From the NCBI RefSeq assembly GCF_014189455.1, contig NZ_CP050296.1, positions 5,700,001 to 5,764,000 on the forward strand: 64,000 nucleotides of DNA, given 5' to 3'. The notes under the pieces were generated by a model. That model was given only the letters and a program-made list of their open reading frames with translations, was not told where the DNA came from and did not search any database. A program made the position numbers and the translations under genes. Below, one piece after another: positions 1 to 12,063 of the stretch; within the stretch, counting starts at the first letter, position 1; each line of letters begins with the position of its first letter. The DNA is from Mesorhizobium huakuii (GTDB lineage: Bacteria > Pseudomonadota > Alphaproteobacteria > Rhizobiales > Rhizobiaceae).

Positions 1-2097
<2,097 letters not shown>

Positions 2098-2126
2098 TAT
2101 TTGTTAAGGTTGCAGTGCACAAACGG

Positions 2127-2154
2127 AAAGCCGGGCCTCGCGCCCGGCTTTTTT
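2127..2154 (+). terminator. Rho-independent terminator of lon
   Basis: GC-rich stem AAGCCGGGC / GCCCGGCTT with a short CTC loop followed by a run of T, 30 bases after the lon stop codon. Confidence 0.85.
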
Positions 2155-2166
2155 CATGTGAAAAAC

Positions 2167-2186
2167 CCCGGATTTCCGGGCTTTTT
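2167..2186 (+). terminator. Second terminator-like hairpin after lon
   Basis: Six-base stem CCCGGA / TCCGGG with a TT loop followed by CTTTTT. It lies just downstream of the main terminator and may act as a backup. Confidence 0.45.
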
Positions 2187-2210
2187 CCGCTTTTTTCCTG
2201 CCTTTTCGAC

Positions 2211-2239
2211 TTGGTTGCGGGAACGCTTCTTTCTAAAGT
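2211..2239 (+). promoter_or_regulatory. Candidate promoter of hup
   Basis: TTGGTT (2211-2216) and TAAAGT (2234-2239) are separated by 17 bases and lie about 56 bases before the hup start. This is only a fair match to the alphaproteobacterial housekeeping consensus. Confidence 0.3.
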
Positions 2240-2294
2240 CCGTTTCCTGCCGGATGAGTCGTTAGTTCCGGTGTTCTCATGGAAGGGAATTTTT

Positions 2295-2567
2295 ATGAAC
2301 AAGAACGAACTGGTGTCCGCTGTCGCCGACGCCGCGAGCATTTCGAAGGGTGACGCGCAGTCGGCGGTCGATGCGGTATTTTCCGTGATCACCGGCGAAC
2401 TGAAGAAGGGCGGCGATGTCCGGCTTGTCGGCTTTGGCAATTTCACCGTGTCAAAGCGTGCGGCCTCGACCGGCCGCAACCCGCAGACCGGCGCCGAAGT
2501 GAAGATCCCGGCACGCACCGTGCCGAAGTTCTCGGCCGGCAAAGGCCTGAAGGACGCAGTCAACTAA
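2295..2567 (+). CDS. hup: HU family DNA-binding protein
   Basis: A 90-residue nucleoid protein that bends and compacts DNA as a dimer. It begins MNKNELVSAVAD and carries the HU signature GFGNFTVSKRAASTGRNPQT at about residues 46-65 (beta arm) and the C-terminal helix FSAGKGLKDAVN. The ATG at 2295 is preceded by GGAAGGGA and gives the canonical HU length; in-frame codons further upstream overlap lon and have no HU character. It is a monocistronic gene between two terminators, directly after lon as in many Rhizobiales. Confidence 0.97.
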   Translation: MNKNELVSAVADAASISKGDAQSAVDAVFSVITGELKKGGDVRLVGFGNFTVSKRAASTGRNPQTGAEVKIPARTVPKFSAGKGLKDAVN

Positions 2568-2594
2568 GCGCGTTTTTCTTTTTCAGAGAGACAG

Positions 2595-2618
2595 AAAAGC
2601 CGGGCTCGCCCGGCTTTT
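2595..2618 (+). terminator. Rho-independent terminator of hup
   Basis: Perfect stem AAAAGCCGGG / CCCGGCTTTT around a short CTCG loop, ending in T residues, 28 bases after the hup stop. It could serve both strands because the flanks are A- and T-rich. Confidence 0.85.
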
Positions 2619-2652
2619 CATTTTGCGCCTGCGGCGGTGAATGATCGCCGCG

Positions 2653-3675
2653 TTATGCGGTCGGCGCATCAGCGCGCATCAAGCCTTCCTTCTTGAGGTC
2701 GGCCCAGAGCGCCGCGGGCAGCTTCGCGTCGAGCAGTGACCGGTTGCTTTCGACCTCGCTTGGCCGCTGGCCGCCGGGGATCACCGAGACGACCGCCGGA
2801 TGCAGCGCCGGAAATTGCAGCGCGGCCTCGATCAGCCTGACACCATGGCGTTTGCAGACCGCCTCGATACCGGCGACCCGCTCGAGCACGTCCTTCGGTG
2901 CCTCGGAATAGTTGTAGTAGGCGCCGGGCTTCGGCCCTGTCGCCAGGATGCCGGAATTGTAGGGACCGCCCAGCACGATGCCGATGCCGCGCTTCTGGCA
3001 GAGCGGCAGAAAGGATGTCAGCGCCTCCTGTTCCAGCAGCGTGTAGCGCCCGGCAAGCAGGAACAGGTCGAAATCGCCGCGCTCGGCCAGGGTCTGGGCA
3101 ACCTGCCATTCGTTGATGCCGCCGCCGAACGCCTTGATCGCACCCTGGTCGCGCAGCGACAGCAGCCCGTAATAGCCCGAGCGCATGAATTCCTCGATGC
3201 GCTGGTCGGACGCCTCCTTGCTGCCATGGGTGAAGATGTCGACATCATGCACGAACAGGATGTCGATGCGGTCGACACCAAGCCGCTCGAGCGAGGCCTC
3301 GAATGAGCGCATCACGCCGTCATAGCTGTAGTCGTAGACCTCGCGCCGCGAAGGCGTGTCGAAGAACTTGCCGATGCCCGTGCGCTCTTCCGGCGGGCAG
3401 GCGCGCATGAGGCGACCGACCTTGCTCGACAGCACATAGTCGTCGCGCCTCTTGCCGCGCAGGAATGGGTTGAGTCGTGTTTCCGACAGGCCGAGCCCAT
3501 AGAGCGGCGCGGTGTCGTAATAGCGGCAGCCGGTCGCCCAGGCGGCGTCGAGCGTGGCATTGGCATCCTCGTCCGAAACGGCACGGTAGAGATTGCCGAG
3601 CGGTGCCGTGCCGAAGCCGAGTTCCGTAAAGGTGAGGCCGCCATTGCCGATGCGGTCGAAATGCCGTGTCTTCAT
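2653..3675 (-). CDS. Aldo/keto reductase, sugar 1-dehydrogenase-like
   Basis: A 340-residue NAD(P)-dependent TIM-barrel oxidoreductase. The AKR tetrad is visible: Asp and Tyr in YYDTAPLYG, Lys in SSKVGR and His in LFVHDVD; a C-terminal GGQRPSEVESN segment fits nucleotide binding. It most resembles the D-threo-aldose (L-fucose) 1-dehydrogenase / pyridoxal dehydrogenase branch of the family, though the exact substrate is inferred. I start at the ATG at 3675 (MKTRHFDRIG); an earlier in-frame start at 3774 would add 33 residues without AKR character. It is transcribed away from the SIS-creatininase pair and probably oxidises the sugar imported by the nearby ABC system. Confidence 0.85.
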   Translation of the reverse strand: MKTRHFDRIGNGGLTFTELGFGTAPLGNLYRAVSDEDANATLDAAWATGCRYYDTAPLYGLGLSETRLNPFLRGKRRDDYVLSSKVGRLMRACPPEERTGIGKFFDTPSRREVYDYSYDGVMRSFEASLERLGVDRIDILFVHDVDIFTHGSKEASDQRIEEFMRSGYYGLLSLRDQGAIKAFGGGINEWQVAQTLAERGDFDLFLLAGRYTLLEQEALTSFLPLCQKRGIGIVLGGPYNSGILATGPKPGAYYNYSEAPKDVLERVAGIEAVCKRHGVRLIEAALQFPALHPAVVSVIPGGQRPSEVESNRSLLDAKLPAALWADLKKEGLMRADAPTA

Positions 3676-3853
3676 GTCCTGCAGTTTTCCCGGGTTGATC
3701 TGTCTGAGCTGATTTGTCTGACATGACACTATCACGCCTGTGGCCCCGCAAAAGCGTTGCACAGCGTTGGACACGCATTTTCGCGATTGCTAGCATGAAC
3801 GAAATCAAGCTGTTCGTGGGAAATCGCAAGATGATTTCGAGGGCGGGTTTGCC

Positions 3854-4420
3854 GTGAGCGACCGGAGCGAAACCCTGTTCAAGACCGCGCTCGACGAACT
3901 GGGCGCCGTGCTGGCGCGGGTGGATGACAGCCAGATCGACGCCGCCTGCAAGCTGTTGGCCGAAGCCAGGCAGATCGTCGTCTATGGCTGCGGCCGCGAG
4001 GCCTTGCAGGTCAAGGGTTTCGCCATGCGGCTCTATCATCTCGGCCTGCCGGTCTCGGTGGTCGGCGACATGACCACGCCGCCCTTGGGGCCTGGTGATG
4101 TCTTCCTGGCCAGTTCCGGGCCGGGAGAGACCTCGACGGTGCTCACCTTGATGCGCGTCGCGCGCGACGCCAGCGCGACCAATCTGCTGCTGACCGCCCA
4201 GGCCGACGGCAGTGCGGCCAAACTGGCCGACACCACGCTGCTCATCCCGGCCCAAACCATGGCCAATGACCAGGGGTCGCAAAGGACATCGGTGCTGCCG
4301 ATGGGCTCGGTGTTCGAAGGCGCGCTGTTCCTGCTGTTCGAAGTGATGGTGCTGAAGCTCAAATCGCTGACCGGTGCGTCGTCCGAAGCCATGCGTGCCC
4401 GCCACACCAACATGGAATAG
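3854..4420 (+). CDS. SIS-domain sugar isomerase (6-phospho-3-hexuloisomerase-like)
   Basis: A 188-residue single SIS domain protein starting at GTG. SIS domains bind and isomerise phosphosugars. Glycine- and serine-rich ligand loops are visible (VVYGCGREALQVKGFAMRL and LASSGPGETSTVL), as is a C-terminal helical end as in HxlB-type isomerases. It ends three bases before the ATG of the creatininase-fold gene, so the two are co-translated. Its own substrate is not deducible. With the kinase at 11134 and the mutarotase at 10677 it suggests a ketose-phosphate intermediate. Confidence 0.8.
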   Translation: MSDRSETLFKTALDELGAVLARVDDSQIDAACKLLAEARQIVVYGCGREALQVKGFAMRLYHLGLPVSVVGDMTTPPLGPGDVFLASSGPGETSTVLTLMRVARDASATNLLLTAQADGSAAKLADTTLLIPAQTMANDQGSQRTSVLPMGSVFEGALFLLFEVMVLKLKSLTGASSEAMRARHTNME

Positions 4421-4423
4421 ATC

Positions 4424-5167
4424 ATGCGCTATGAGCTGATGCTGCCGCACCAGATCCGCAAGGCGATCGCGCAGAATTGGCCGGTCGCGCTGCCGCTCGG
4501 AGTGCTCGAATACCATGGCGAGCACATGGCCGTCGGCATGGACACGCTGGCCGTCATCAAGACGCTCGAACTGTTCGAGAAGGAGAGGGATGTCGTCATC
4601 CTGCCGCCCTTCTATTACGGCGCGGCGAGCTACGCAGTGGCGCCGCCGGAAGGCACAGGTTCCGTGCAGGTCGGCGGCAATCAGCTCGCGCCGTTCGGCG
4701 AGGAGCTGTTCTACAGCCTGCTGCGCATCGGCTTCCGCAACATCCACGCCATCATCCATCACCAGACGGAAAACTTCGCCGCCGGCATGCCGACCGATCT
4801 CGCCTTCAAGACCGCCGGCCGCCAGGCGATCTTCCGCTTCCTCGAGAAGCAGCGCGGCGAGGGCTGGTGGGGCTCGAAGGACATGGCCGACTATTATGCC
4901 GGTCATGCCGCCGGTGAAAATTTTTTCAACTGGGTGCAGGTGCATCCGCTGATGCCGGCCGCCATGAACGGCAAGTACCCGTTCGACCATGCCGGCATTG
5001 GAGAGACATCGCTGATGCTGGCGCTATGTCCGGAGGCTGTCGATGCCGTGCACTTCGCCGACAATACCGGCTGGTATACGGCTGATGCCAAGGACGCATC
5101 GGCTGAACTGGGGCAAAAGGGCGTCGCCATGATCATGGACCACCTGCGCGCGATCCTGAAGGCCTAA
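4424..5167 (+). CDS. Creatininase-family metal-dependent hydrolase
   Basis: A 247-residue protein of the creatininase fold, whose members hydrolyse cyclic amides and C-C or lactam-like bonds with two metals. The family signature is visible near the N-terminus as LGVLEYHGEHMAVGMDT (residues 25-41, ligands Glu29, His31 and Asp40). The usual NGHGGN motif is changed to IHHQTENFAAG, so this is a divergent subgroup and not a true creatininase. Known sugar-locus members include IolN of Thermotoga, a cyclitol-diketone hydrolase, so an analogous ring-opening role here is possible but inferred. It is coupled to the SIS gene and its end overlaps the convergent small membrane protein by four bases. Confidence 0.8.
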   Translation: MRYELMLPHQIRKAIAQNWPVALPLGVLEYHGEHMAVGMDTLAVIKTLELFEKERDVVILPPFYYGAASYAVAPPEGTGSVQVGGNQLAPFGEELFYSLLRIGFRNIHAIIHHQTENFAAGMPTDLAFKTAGRQAIFRFLEKQRGEGWWGSKDMADYYAGHAAGENFFNWVQVHPLMPAAMNGKYPFDHAGIGETSLMLALCPEAVDAVHFADNTGWYTADAKDASAELGQKGVAMIMDHLRAILKA

Positions 5168-5478
5168 CCCCGGCTTTTCAACCGCTCCGCCCGGTAGTCG
5201 GCGATCGACTTGTCCGGATCGCTCTTGGTGGCCACGGCCCAGATGAACATGCCGGCACCGGCTATCGCCAGGATGACGTAGAGGGCTATGCCAAGCGCCA
5301 GGTGATCGGCGTAAAAGCCCACCAGCGCCATGAGCAGGCCGCCGCAGACCATCGCCAGCACAAAGCCGGCGATGACGGCGCGACCCTGCCAGGCGATCGG
5401 CATGACACCCTTGCCATAGCGGTCGCGGCCGACATAACCGACACGGATGTTGCGTGCGAACCAGTATTGGTTCGTCAC
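5164..5478 (-). CDS. Small two-helix membrane protein linked to the ABC importer
   Basis: About 104 residues, starting at a GTG that overlaps the permease stop codon (GTGA), with an N-terminal soluble part (VTNQYWFARNIRVGYVG) and two hydrophobic helices, the second near residues 66-85, then a charged tail. It is the last gene of the importer operon. I do not recognise a named family; small membrane proteins at this place in CUT1 sugar operons are known from rhizobia but uncharacterised. An accessory role in transport is inference from coupling only. Confidence 0.7.
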   Translation of the reverse strand: MTNQYWFARNIRVGYVGRDRYGKGVMPIAWQGRAVIAGFVLAMVCGGLLMALVGFYADHLALGIALYVILAIAGAGMFIWAVATKSDPDKSIADYRAERLKSRG

Positions 5479-6392
5479 TTCACGGCTCCCGCGGTCATGC
5501 CCATGATCAGATAGCGTTCCAAAGCAATGCCGATGACCGCCAGCGGTGCAATCGCGGCGGTGGCAAGGGCTGCCATCGACCACCAGTTGATGCCTTGCGA
5601 GCCGGTCTGGCTCGCCACCATGACTGGAATGGTCTTGGCGTCGGTCGAGGTCAGAAGGGCGGCGAAGAAATACTCGTTCCAGCACAGCACCATCGCCAGG
5701 ATGAAGGCGGCGACCATGCCCGGCAGCGCGATCGGCATGACGATGCGGAAAAACGCGCCCCAGATCGACAGGCCGTCGACGAGGGCTGCTTCCTCCAGTT
5801 CGACCGGGATTGAGTTGAACTGGTCGCGCATGATCCAGATGACGATCGGCAGCACCATCAGCGTGTAGAGCAGGATCAGCCCGATGCGCGTGTCGAGCAG
5901 GCCGACTTCCCGGTAGAGCACCAGGAAGGGCAGGGCGAGCACCACGGGCGGTAGGATCAGCTGCGACAGGAAGAAGAAGGAGATGTCCTCGTTCTTGAAC
6001 CAGGCGAACTTGTAGCGGTAGCGCGTGAGGCCGTAGGCGGCGAGGCTGCCGATGACGATGGCGAGGCTCGACGCGCCGACCGAGGTGATGACCGAATTCA
6101 TGAAGCGCTTGAAGAACTCGTCGCGCACCGTCGAGGTCTCGAAGATCGAATCGGGCGAGAGGCCGAGCGATCGCCAGCCCTTCCAGTCCGGCTGGAAGTC
6201 GACGAAGGGAATCAGATGGCCTTGGGTGACGTCGACCGCCGATTTGAACGAGGTCGTTAGCGTCCAGTAGATCGGGAACAGGCAGATGAAAGCCCAGAAC
6301 ACGAGCGCGCCATAAATGAAGACGCGGCTGGTGATGAAGCTCGCCGGAGAGCGGATTTCGGAAACGGTGTATTCGGTGGTTTGAACGCTCAT
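5475..6392 (-). CDS. ABC sugar transporter permease, MalG type
   Basis: A 305-residue inner-membrane subunit of a CUT1 importer with about six transmembrane helices. The cytoplasmic EAA loop that docks the ATPase is visible as EAALVDGLSIWGAFFRIVMP, followed by PIALPGM. I start at the ATG at 6392 (MSVQTTEYTV), giving the usual MalG length; upstream in-frame sequence overlaps the MalF-type gene. It is the second permease after the gene ending at 6404, in one operon with the binding protein. Confidence 0.92.
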   Translation of the reverse strand: MSVQTTEYTVSEIRSPASFITSRVFIYGALVFWAFICLFPIYWTLTTSFKSAVDVTQGHLIPFVDFQPDWKGWRSLGLSPDSIFETSTVRDEFFKRFMNSVITSVGASSLAIVIGSLAAYGLTRYRYKFAWFKNEDISFFFLSQLILPPVVLALPFLVLYREVGLLDTRIGLILLYTLMVLPIVIWIMRDQFNSIPVELEEAALVDGLSIWGAFFRIVMPIALPGMVAAFILAMVLCWNEYFFAALLTSTDAKTIPVMVASQTGSQGINWWSMAALATAAIAPLAVIGIALERYLIMGMTAGAVK

Positions 6393-6403
6393 GATCCCAC
6401 CGC

Positions 6404-7525
6404 TCAGTTGACGTTGCGCACGAAGCGGTTGGCGAATTTCAGCAGCCAGGTCACGAACACGATGATGATGACCAGATAGGCCATCGCCAGCATGGTGCCA
6501 TAGCCGACATTGGAGCGGTCGCGGTATTCGCGGTAGATGAAGCTGGAGACGGAATCGGTGGCGCCACCAGGCCCACCCGAGGTCACCGTGATGATGATGT
6601 CGGCCAGCTTCAGCTTGAAGATGATGCGCAGGATGACCGCCGTCACCGACACCGGCAGCATCAGCGGAAAGGTGACCTGCCAGAAGGTCTGCCACGCATT
6701 GGCGCCGTCGACCCGTGCGGCTTCGAGGATCTCACGCGACATCGCCTGCAGGCCAGCGAGCAGCATGATCATCATGAACGGGATGAAGGTCCAGGCATCC
6801 AGCACCATGATCGAGATGCGAGCGATGATCGGATCCGAGAAGAAGGCCGGGTTTTCCCAGCCGAGATGGCGCGCCAGTGTCGCCGCCGGGCCGAAGCGAT
6901 ATTCCATCAGTGACTTGCCGACCATCCACGACACCGCGACCGGCGACAGCATCAGCGGCATCAGGAAGACGACACGGAAGAATTTACGCGCCCGGATCTG
7001 CGCGTTGAGCAGCAGCGCCAAGCCGAAGGCGATGACATATTCGACCAGCACCGCCAGCACATAGAGCACCATATTGAACAGCGCATTGCGGTAGTAGGGA
7101 TCTGCCAGCATCTGCCAGAAATTGTCGAGCCCGTTGAACCTGCGCCCGCTGAAGGAGGAGAGATTCCAGTCGGTCAGCGCGATGTAGAAACCGAACAGCG
7201 TCGGGAAGATCACCATGGCGATGGTGAAGAGCAGCGCCGGCAGCAGGAACAGCGCGCGCTGGCCGTCCTCGCCACGCGTCAGCACCTGGCCGATGCCGAG
7301 TGCCACGCCCCACAGCACATAGGCGTAGACCACGGGACGCCATGTCTCGAAGCCGATCGTGTCGACCTCGCTCTTGTAGAGGATCTGGACAAGGATCGTT
7401 GCCAGCAGGCCGAGCGTCGCAGCGGCCATCACCGCCCAGCCCAAGCGTTTGCGGCCTGGCGGTATCAGGTCGGATGGGACGGCGTTTGCCGGCCAATCCT
7501 TGGTGGGCAAAATCTGGTCAGCCAC
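6404..7525 (-). CDS. ABC sugar transporter permease, MalF type
   Basis: A 373-residue inner-membrane permease. It has a long N-terminal extension with several hydrophobic segments before the core domain and the EAA docking loop EAARVDGANAWQTFWQVTFP with PLMLP following. It pairs with the MalG-type gene 11 bases downstream to form the heterodimeric channel, and lies about 100 bases after the binding-protein gene. Confidence 0.92.
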   Translation of the reverse strand: MADQILPTKDWPANAVPSDLIPPGRKRLGWAVMAAATLGLLATILVQILYKSEVDTIGFETWRPVVYAYVLWGVALGIGQVLTRGEDGQRALFLLPALLFTIAMVIFPTLFGFYIALTDWNLSSFSGRRFNGLDNFWQMLADPYYRNALFNMVLYVLAVLVEYVIAFGLALLLNAQIRARKFFRVVFLMPLMLSPVAVSWMVGKSLMEYRFGPAATLARHLGWENPAFFSDPIIARISIMVLDAWTFIPFMMIMLLAGLQAMSREILEAARVDGANAWQTFWQVTFPLMLPVSVTAVILRIIFKLKLADIIITVTSGGPGGATDSVSSFIYREYRDRSNVGYGTMLAMAYLVIIIVFVTWLLKFANRFVRNVN

Positions 7526-7623
7526 GCGTCTCGTCCGGTTGCAGAAGGCACTTCGCGACCGGCGGCGCCGGTCAAGACAGGGTCCGGCGGCTTTCGTCGC
7601 CGGACCCCAGATTCACGCTACGA

Positions 7624-9291
7624 TCAGGCCAGGCCGAGCGAGGCCTTGTAGAGCTTGATCTGCTTTTCGCGGCCGATCTGATCGGTGAGCTTTTCCCAGG
7701 CCGCCGCGATGGCATCGGCGCCTTCCTGCGCCTTCATCTTGCCGGCGAAGGTGTTGGCCAGAATGTCCTCGGCGGCGGAATAGTACTGGAAGATGCCGGG
7801 GATGCGTGGCTCGATCGCCGCGTTCGGATGGTTGTAGCTGTCGCCTTCCGACTTCAGATACGAGGTGATGAAGGCCTCGTCGTAGCCGGCCGCCACCCAC
7901 TCCGGAATATCGAAATGCGAGTTGCGGTAGGGCTGGAAGCCGGACGGGTACATCGCCGTCCAGATCGACAGGTCCTTGCCGCCGAGATGGGCGGCTGCGG
8001 ACCAGGCCGCCTTTTTCTTCTTCTCGTCCTTGTCGACGCGGGCCATGACATAGACGCCCCAGCCGAGATAGGCGCAGTTCGGCGAATAGTTCGGCCCGCT
8101 GGCGAGCTTCTCCCACTTGCCGGTCTTGGAATTGTAGACGTCGTCCGAACCCGGCAGGATCGAGAAGCCGGTGACGTCGCCGATGACCGAGGAATCGTTG
8201 GTCTTGACGTTGGAGCCGATGTCGCCCCACCAGGGGATCATCGAACCCGTGCCGGCCAGGAACTGCTGGAAGCCAGTGGTGTTCGGGTCGGCGTTGATCT
8301 GGTCGGCCGGCTCGGAGGGCAGCGCGTCGATCACGTCCTGGATGGCACGCACCCAGGCCGGATTGTTGATGCGCGGCTTCATCGTGTCGGCGTCGAACAG
8401 CCATGCCTTGTCATCGGGATGCTTGGCATAGGCGGTGGCGCGGCTGCCGAGGAAGTAGAAGCCGAAACCGCCCCAGGGCTTGGGCGCATCGAGATAGCCA
8501 TAAACGTCCTGGCCCTTGAATTTCTTGCCCTTGAGGAATTTGGTCACGGCCTGCACCTGCTGCCAGGTCTTCGGCACGCCCCATTCTCCGGCCCCGCCGC
8601 CGTCCTTCCACTGCTTGGCGAGGTCGGCATCGGCGAACACGTCGGTGCGGTAGTTGAAGTTGTGCGTGTCGCCGTCGATGGTGACGCGATACTGCTTGCC
8701 GTCCCAGGTGCCGACCGGCGGCTTCAGATAATTGACCAGATCGTCGAAATCGATCTGCTTCTTGACCCAGTCGGGCATCTCGGAGGTCAGGCCCTTGCCG
8801 CAGACATCGCCTTCGAAGGGCGCACCCATCTCGATGATGTCGAAGTCGACGGTGCCGGTGGCGATCGACTGCTGCAGGCGGGCGTTGTAGTCGGCCTGCG
8901 CCAGGTCGATCCAGCTGATCTTGGCGCCGGTATAGGCCTCCCACGGCTTCAGGAAGCCGCGGAACAGCACATTGTGCAAGTTCTGGTTGTTGAGGCCCAT
9001 GAAGGTCAGCTCGACGCCGGCGAATTCGCCTTGCTTGACATTGGCCTTGGTCGCCTCGAGGCAGAGTTCGCCGACCTTCTGGAAATCGGCATCGGTCGGC
9101 TGGCCTTTGCCAACGCCCGGAATCTGCAGGATCTTCGAGCGCAGCTCGCTTGCCGCGGAGGCCGGGCGCGTGAAGGCACCGAGCCCGGCACCGGATGCCG
9201 CCGCGATCGCGGCCATGCTGGCCGCACCCTTCAATATGTCGCGACGCGTGGCGCCGGCACGGACCAGTTTATCGTAAAGACCTGTTCTCAT
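7624..9291 (-). CDS. ABC sugar transporter substrate-binding protein with Tat-like signal
   Basis: A 555-residue periplasmic solute-binding protein, unusually large for CUT1 (normally 400-450), matching the bigger family-1 binding proteins for oligosaccharides or polyols. The N-terminus has a twin-arginine type signal, ATRRDILKGAASMA, a hydrophobic core and a likely cleavage after RPASAA. It is the first gene of the leftward transport operon and is divergent from the ATPase gene. The substrate cannot be read from the sequence; the neighbouring mutarotase and kinase suggest a monosaccharide or polyol. Confidence 0.88.
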   Translation of the reverse strand: MRTGLYDKLVRAGATRRDILKGAASMAAIAAASGAGLGAFTRPASAASELRSKILQIPGVGKGQPTDADFQKVGELCLEATKANVKQGEFAGVELTFMGLNNQNLHNVLFRGFLKPWEAYTGAKISWIDLAQADYNARLQQSIATGTVDFDIIEMGAPFEGDVCGKGLTSEMPDWVKKQIDFDDLVNYLKPPVGTWDGKQYRVTIDGDTHNFNYRTDVFADADLAKQWKDGGGAGEWGVPKTWQQVQAVTKFLKGKKFKGQDVYGYLDAPKPWGGFGFYFLGSRATAYAKHPDDKAWLFDADTMKPRINNPAWVRAIQDVIDALPSEPADQINADPNTTGFQQFLAGTGSMIPWWGDIGSNVKTNDSSVIGDVTGFSILPGSDDVYNSKTGKWEKLASGPNYSPNCAYLGWGVYVMARVDKDEKKKKAAWSAAAHLGGKDLSIWTAMYPSGFQPYRNSHFDIPEWVAAGYDEAFITSYLKSEGDSYNHPNAAIEPRIPGIFQYYSAAEDILANTFAGKMKAQEGADAIAAAWEKLTDQIGREKQIKLYKASLGLA

Positions 9292-9578
9292 CGACTATTC
9301 CTCCCATAATCAGTGTGAATGGATGTGGCCGCCTGTCGGACGCTGAAGCACAACGATGCTCCCGGCTCGGATACGAATTAGGCAGGACCCCACCCTGCGT
9401 CGATTAAAGTCCCGATTGCGGATCGGTGCCGACATTTGGACCAGCGCCCGCCACTATTCTCACAACCAAACGCCGTGTCAACGAGGCTGGGTTTTTATCT
9501 ATAAGAGACCGACTTGCCCTGACAGGTCGCGTTGGTTAGCTTCTGCGCCTACGGCCAGTTGGAGCCGATGGGGGAGAT
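9292..9578. promoter_or_regulatory. Divergent control region of the sugar importer
   Basis: These 287 bases separate the leftward binding-protein operon from the rightward ATPase-mutarotase-kinase operon, so both promoters must lie here. I see no gene and no operator that I can name. GGGGGAGAT before 9579 is the ribosome site of the ATPase gene. Confidence 0.5.
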
Positions 9579-10634
<1,056 letters not shown>

Positions 10635-10676
10635 TCTCAACGTCTCTGATCTCAAACGCATTTCACGAGGACCATC

Positions 10677-11129
10677 ATGCTCAAAGGCATCAATCCGTTG
10701 CTCAATGCCGACGTGCTGCAGGCATTGCGGGCGATGGGCCATGGCGACGATCTGATCATCGCTGACACCAATTTCCCCTCCGATTCGGTGGCAAAGCAGA
10801 CCGTGCACGGCAAGCTCCTGCGCATCGACGCGCCGGCGGCGCAAGTGGTCAAGGCGGTGCTGTCGCTATACCCCCTGGATACATTCGTCGATGATTCGGC
10901 CGCGCGCATGGAAATCGTCGGCAAGCCGGACGAGATTCCGCCGGTGCAGAAGGAAGTGCAAAAGGAGATCGACAAGGCCGAAGGCAAGGCCTGGCCGATG
11001 ATTTCCGTCGAGCGCTACGCCTTCTACGAGCGCGCCAAACAGGCCTATTGCGTCATCCAGACCGGCGAGCGCCGCTTCTATGGCTGCTTCGCCTTCCGCA
11101 AGGGCGTCATCCCGCCGGACGCGGAGTAA
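10677..11129 (+). CDS. RbsD/FucU family sugar mutarotase
   Basis: A 150-residue cytosolic protein that interconverts sugar anomers. It starts MLKGINPLLNADVLQALRAM and has the FucU hallmarks MGHGDDLIIADTNFP (His and Asp of the active site) and ERYAFYERAKQAY near the C-terminus, which separates FucU from RbsD. This makes L-fucose-like or related 6-deoxy sugars, or anomers of similar geometry, likely substrates. It sits between the ATPase and the kinase, whose ATG is four bases past its stop. Confidence 0.9.
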   Translation: MLKGINPLLNADVLQALRAMGHGDDLIIADTNFPSDSVAKQTVHGKLLRIDAPAAQVVKAVLSLYPLDTFVDDSAARMEIVGKPDEIPPVQKEVQKEIDKAEGKAWPMISVERYAFYERAKQAYCVIQTGERRFYGCFAFRKGVIPPDAE

Positions 11130-11133
11130 CAGC

Positions 11134-12063
11134 ATGGCCTCCGGCAAGCCTGTCGTCATATTGGGCGTCTTCGTCGCCGACACCGCCTATCGCGCCGATC
11201 GCCAGCCGCGCATGGGCGAAACGATCCTCGGCAACTCTTTCAAGCTCGGGCCGGGCGGCAAGGGATCGAACCAGGCCGTGGCGGCCGGCAAGCTCGGCGC
11301 CGACACCACCTTCCTGACCCGGCTCGGTGTCGATGCCTTCGCCGACATGGCCAAGCGGACCTGGCAGGATGCCGGCGTCAAAAGCGCCGTCATCGACACG
11401 CCGGACAGTTATACGGGTGCCGCCTACATCTTCGTCGAGGAGGGCAGCGGCAACAACGCCATCATCGTCAGTCCTGGTGCGGCCATGCTGATCTCGCCGG
11501 CCGATATCGAGGCCAATGCCGCCCTGATTCGTGGCGCCGGCGTCTTCGTCACGCAGCTCGAGCAGCCGATCGATGCGGCGCTCAGGGCGCTGGAGATTGC
11601 GCGTGGGGCAGAGGTGACGACCATCCTCAACCCCGCTCCCGCGGCAAAGCTTCCCGATCGCATCTACACGCTCTGCGACTATCTCACGCCGAACGAGACC
11701 GAAACGGAGGAATTGACCGGACTGAAAGTCTCCTCGGTCGATGAGGCGCGCGCCGCCGCCGGCAAGCTGCTTGAAAAGGGCGTCGGCACCGTCATCGTCA
11801 CGCTCGGCGACAAGGGCGCGCTGCTGCACACGAAGGGCCGCTCCGAACATGTCCCCGCCATCAGCGCCGGGCCGGTGGTCGAAACCACCGGTGCGGGGGA
11901 TGCCTTCAATGGCGGCTTCGCCGCGGCTCTGTCGCGAGGCGTGGAGCCGCTGCAAGCGGTGCGCTTCGCCTGTGCCGTGGCTGGCATTTCGGTGACCAGG
12001 CCGGGCACGGCACCGTCGATGCCGACGCTGCAGGAGGTCGAGGCGCTGTTGGCGAGGGTTTGA
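11134..12063 (+). CDS. rbsK: Ribokinase-family sugar kinase
   Basis: A 309-residue PfkB-fold kinase. The N-terminal sugar-binding signature GPGGKGSNQAVAAGKLG (about residues 37-53) and the C-terminal catalytic motif ETTGAGDAFNGGFAAAL with Asp as base are both intact, as are the ribokinase-like segment LNPAPA and ALxxGV elements. I start at the ATG at 11134, four bases after the FucU stop and with the usual ribokinase N-terminus. It likely phosphorylates the mutarotated sugar. The precise substrate, ribose or another pentose/hexose, is not certain, so the symbol is by family. Confidence 0.87.
   Translation: MASGKPVVILGVFVADTAYRADRQPRMGETILGNSFKLGPGGKGSNQAVAAGKLGADTTFLTRLGVDAFADMAKRTWQDAGVKSAVIDTPDSYTGAAYIFVEEGSGNNAIIVSPGAAMLISPADIEANAALIRGAGVFVTQLEQPIDAALRALEIARGAEVTTILNPAPAAKLPDRIYTLCDYLTPNETETEELTGLKVSSVDEARAAAGKLLEKGVGTVIVTLGDKGALLHTKGRSEHVPAISAGPVVETTGAGDAFNGGFAAALSRGVEPLQAVRFACAVAGISVTRPGTAPSMPTLQEVEALLARV

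Noticed and set aside
3320..4990. A 556-codon minus-strand frame across the SIS and creatininase genes
   Set aside because: Both plus-strand genes have clear motifs and coupled starts; the antisense frame is Arg/His/Gln-rich with no fold.
7300..9309. A 669-codon plus-strand frame opposite the binding protein
   Set aside because: The minus strand has a complete Tat signal and binding-protein sequence; the plus frame is a shadow.
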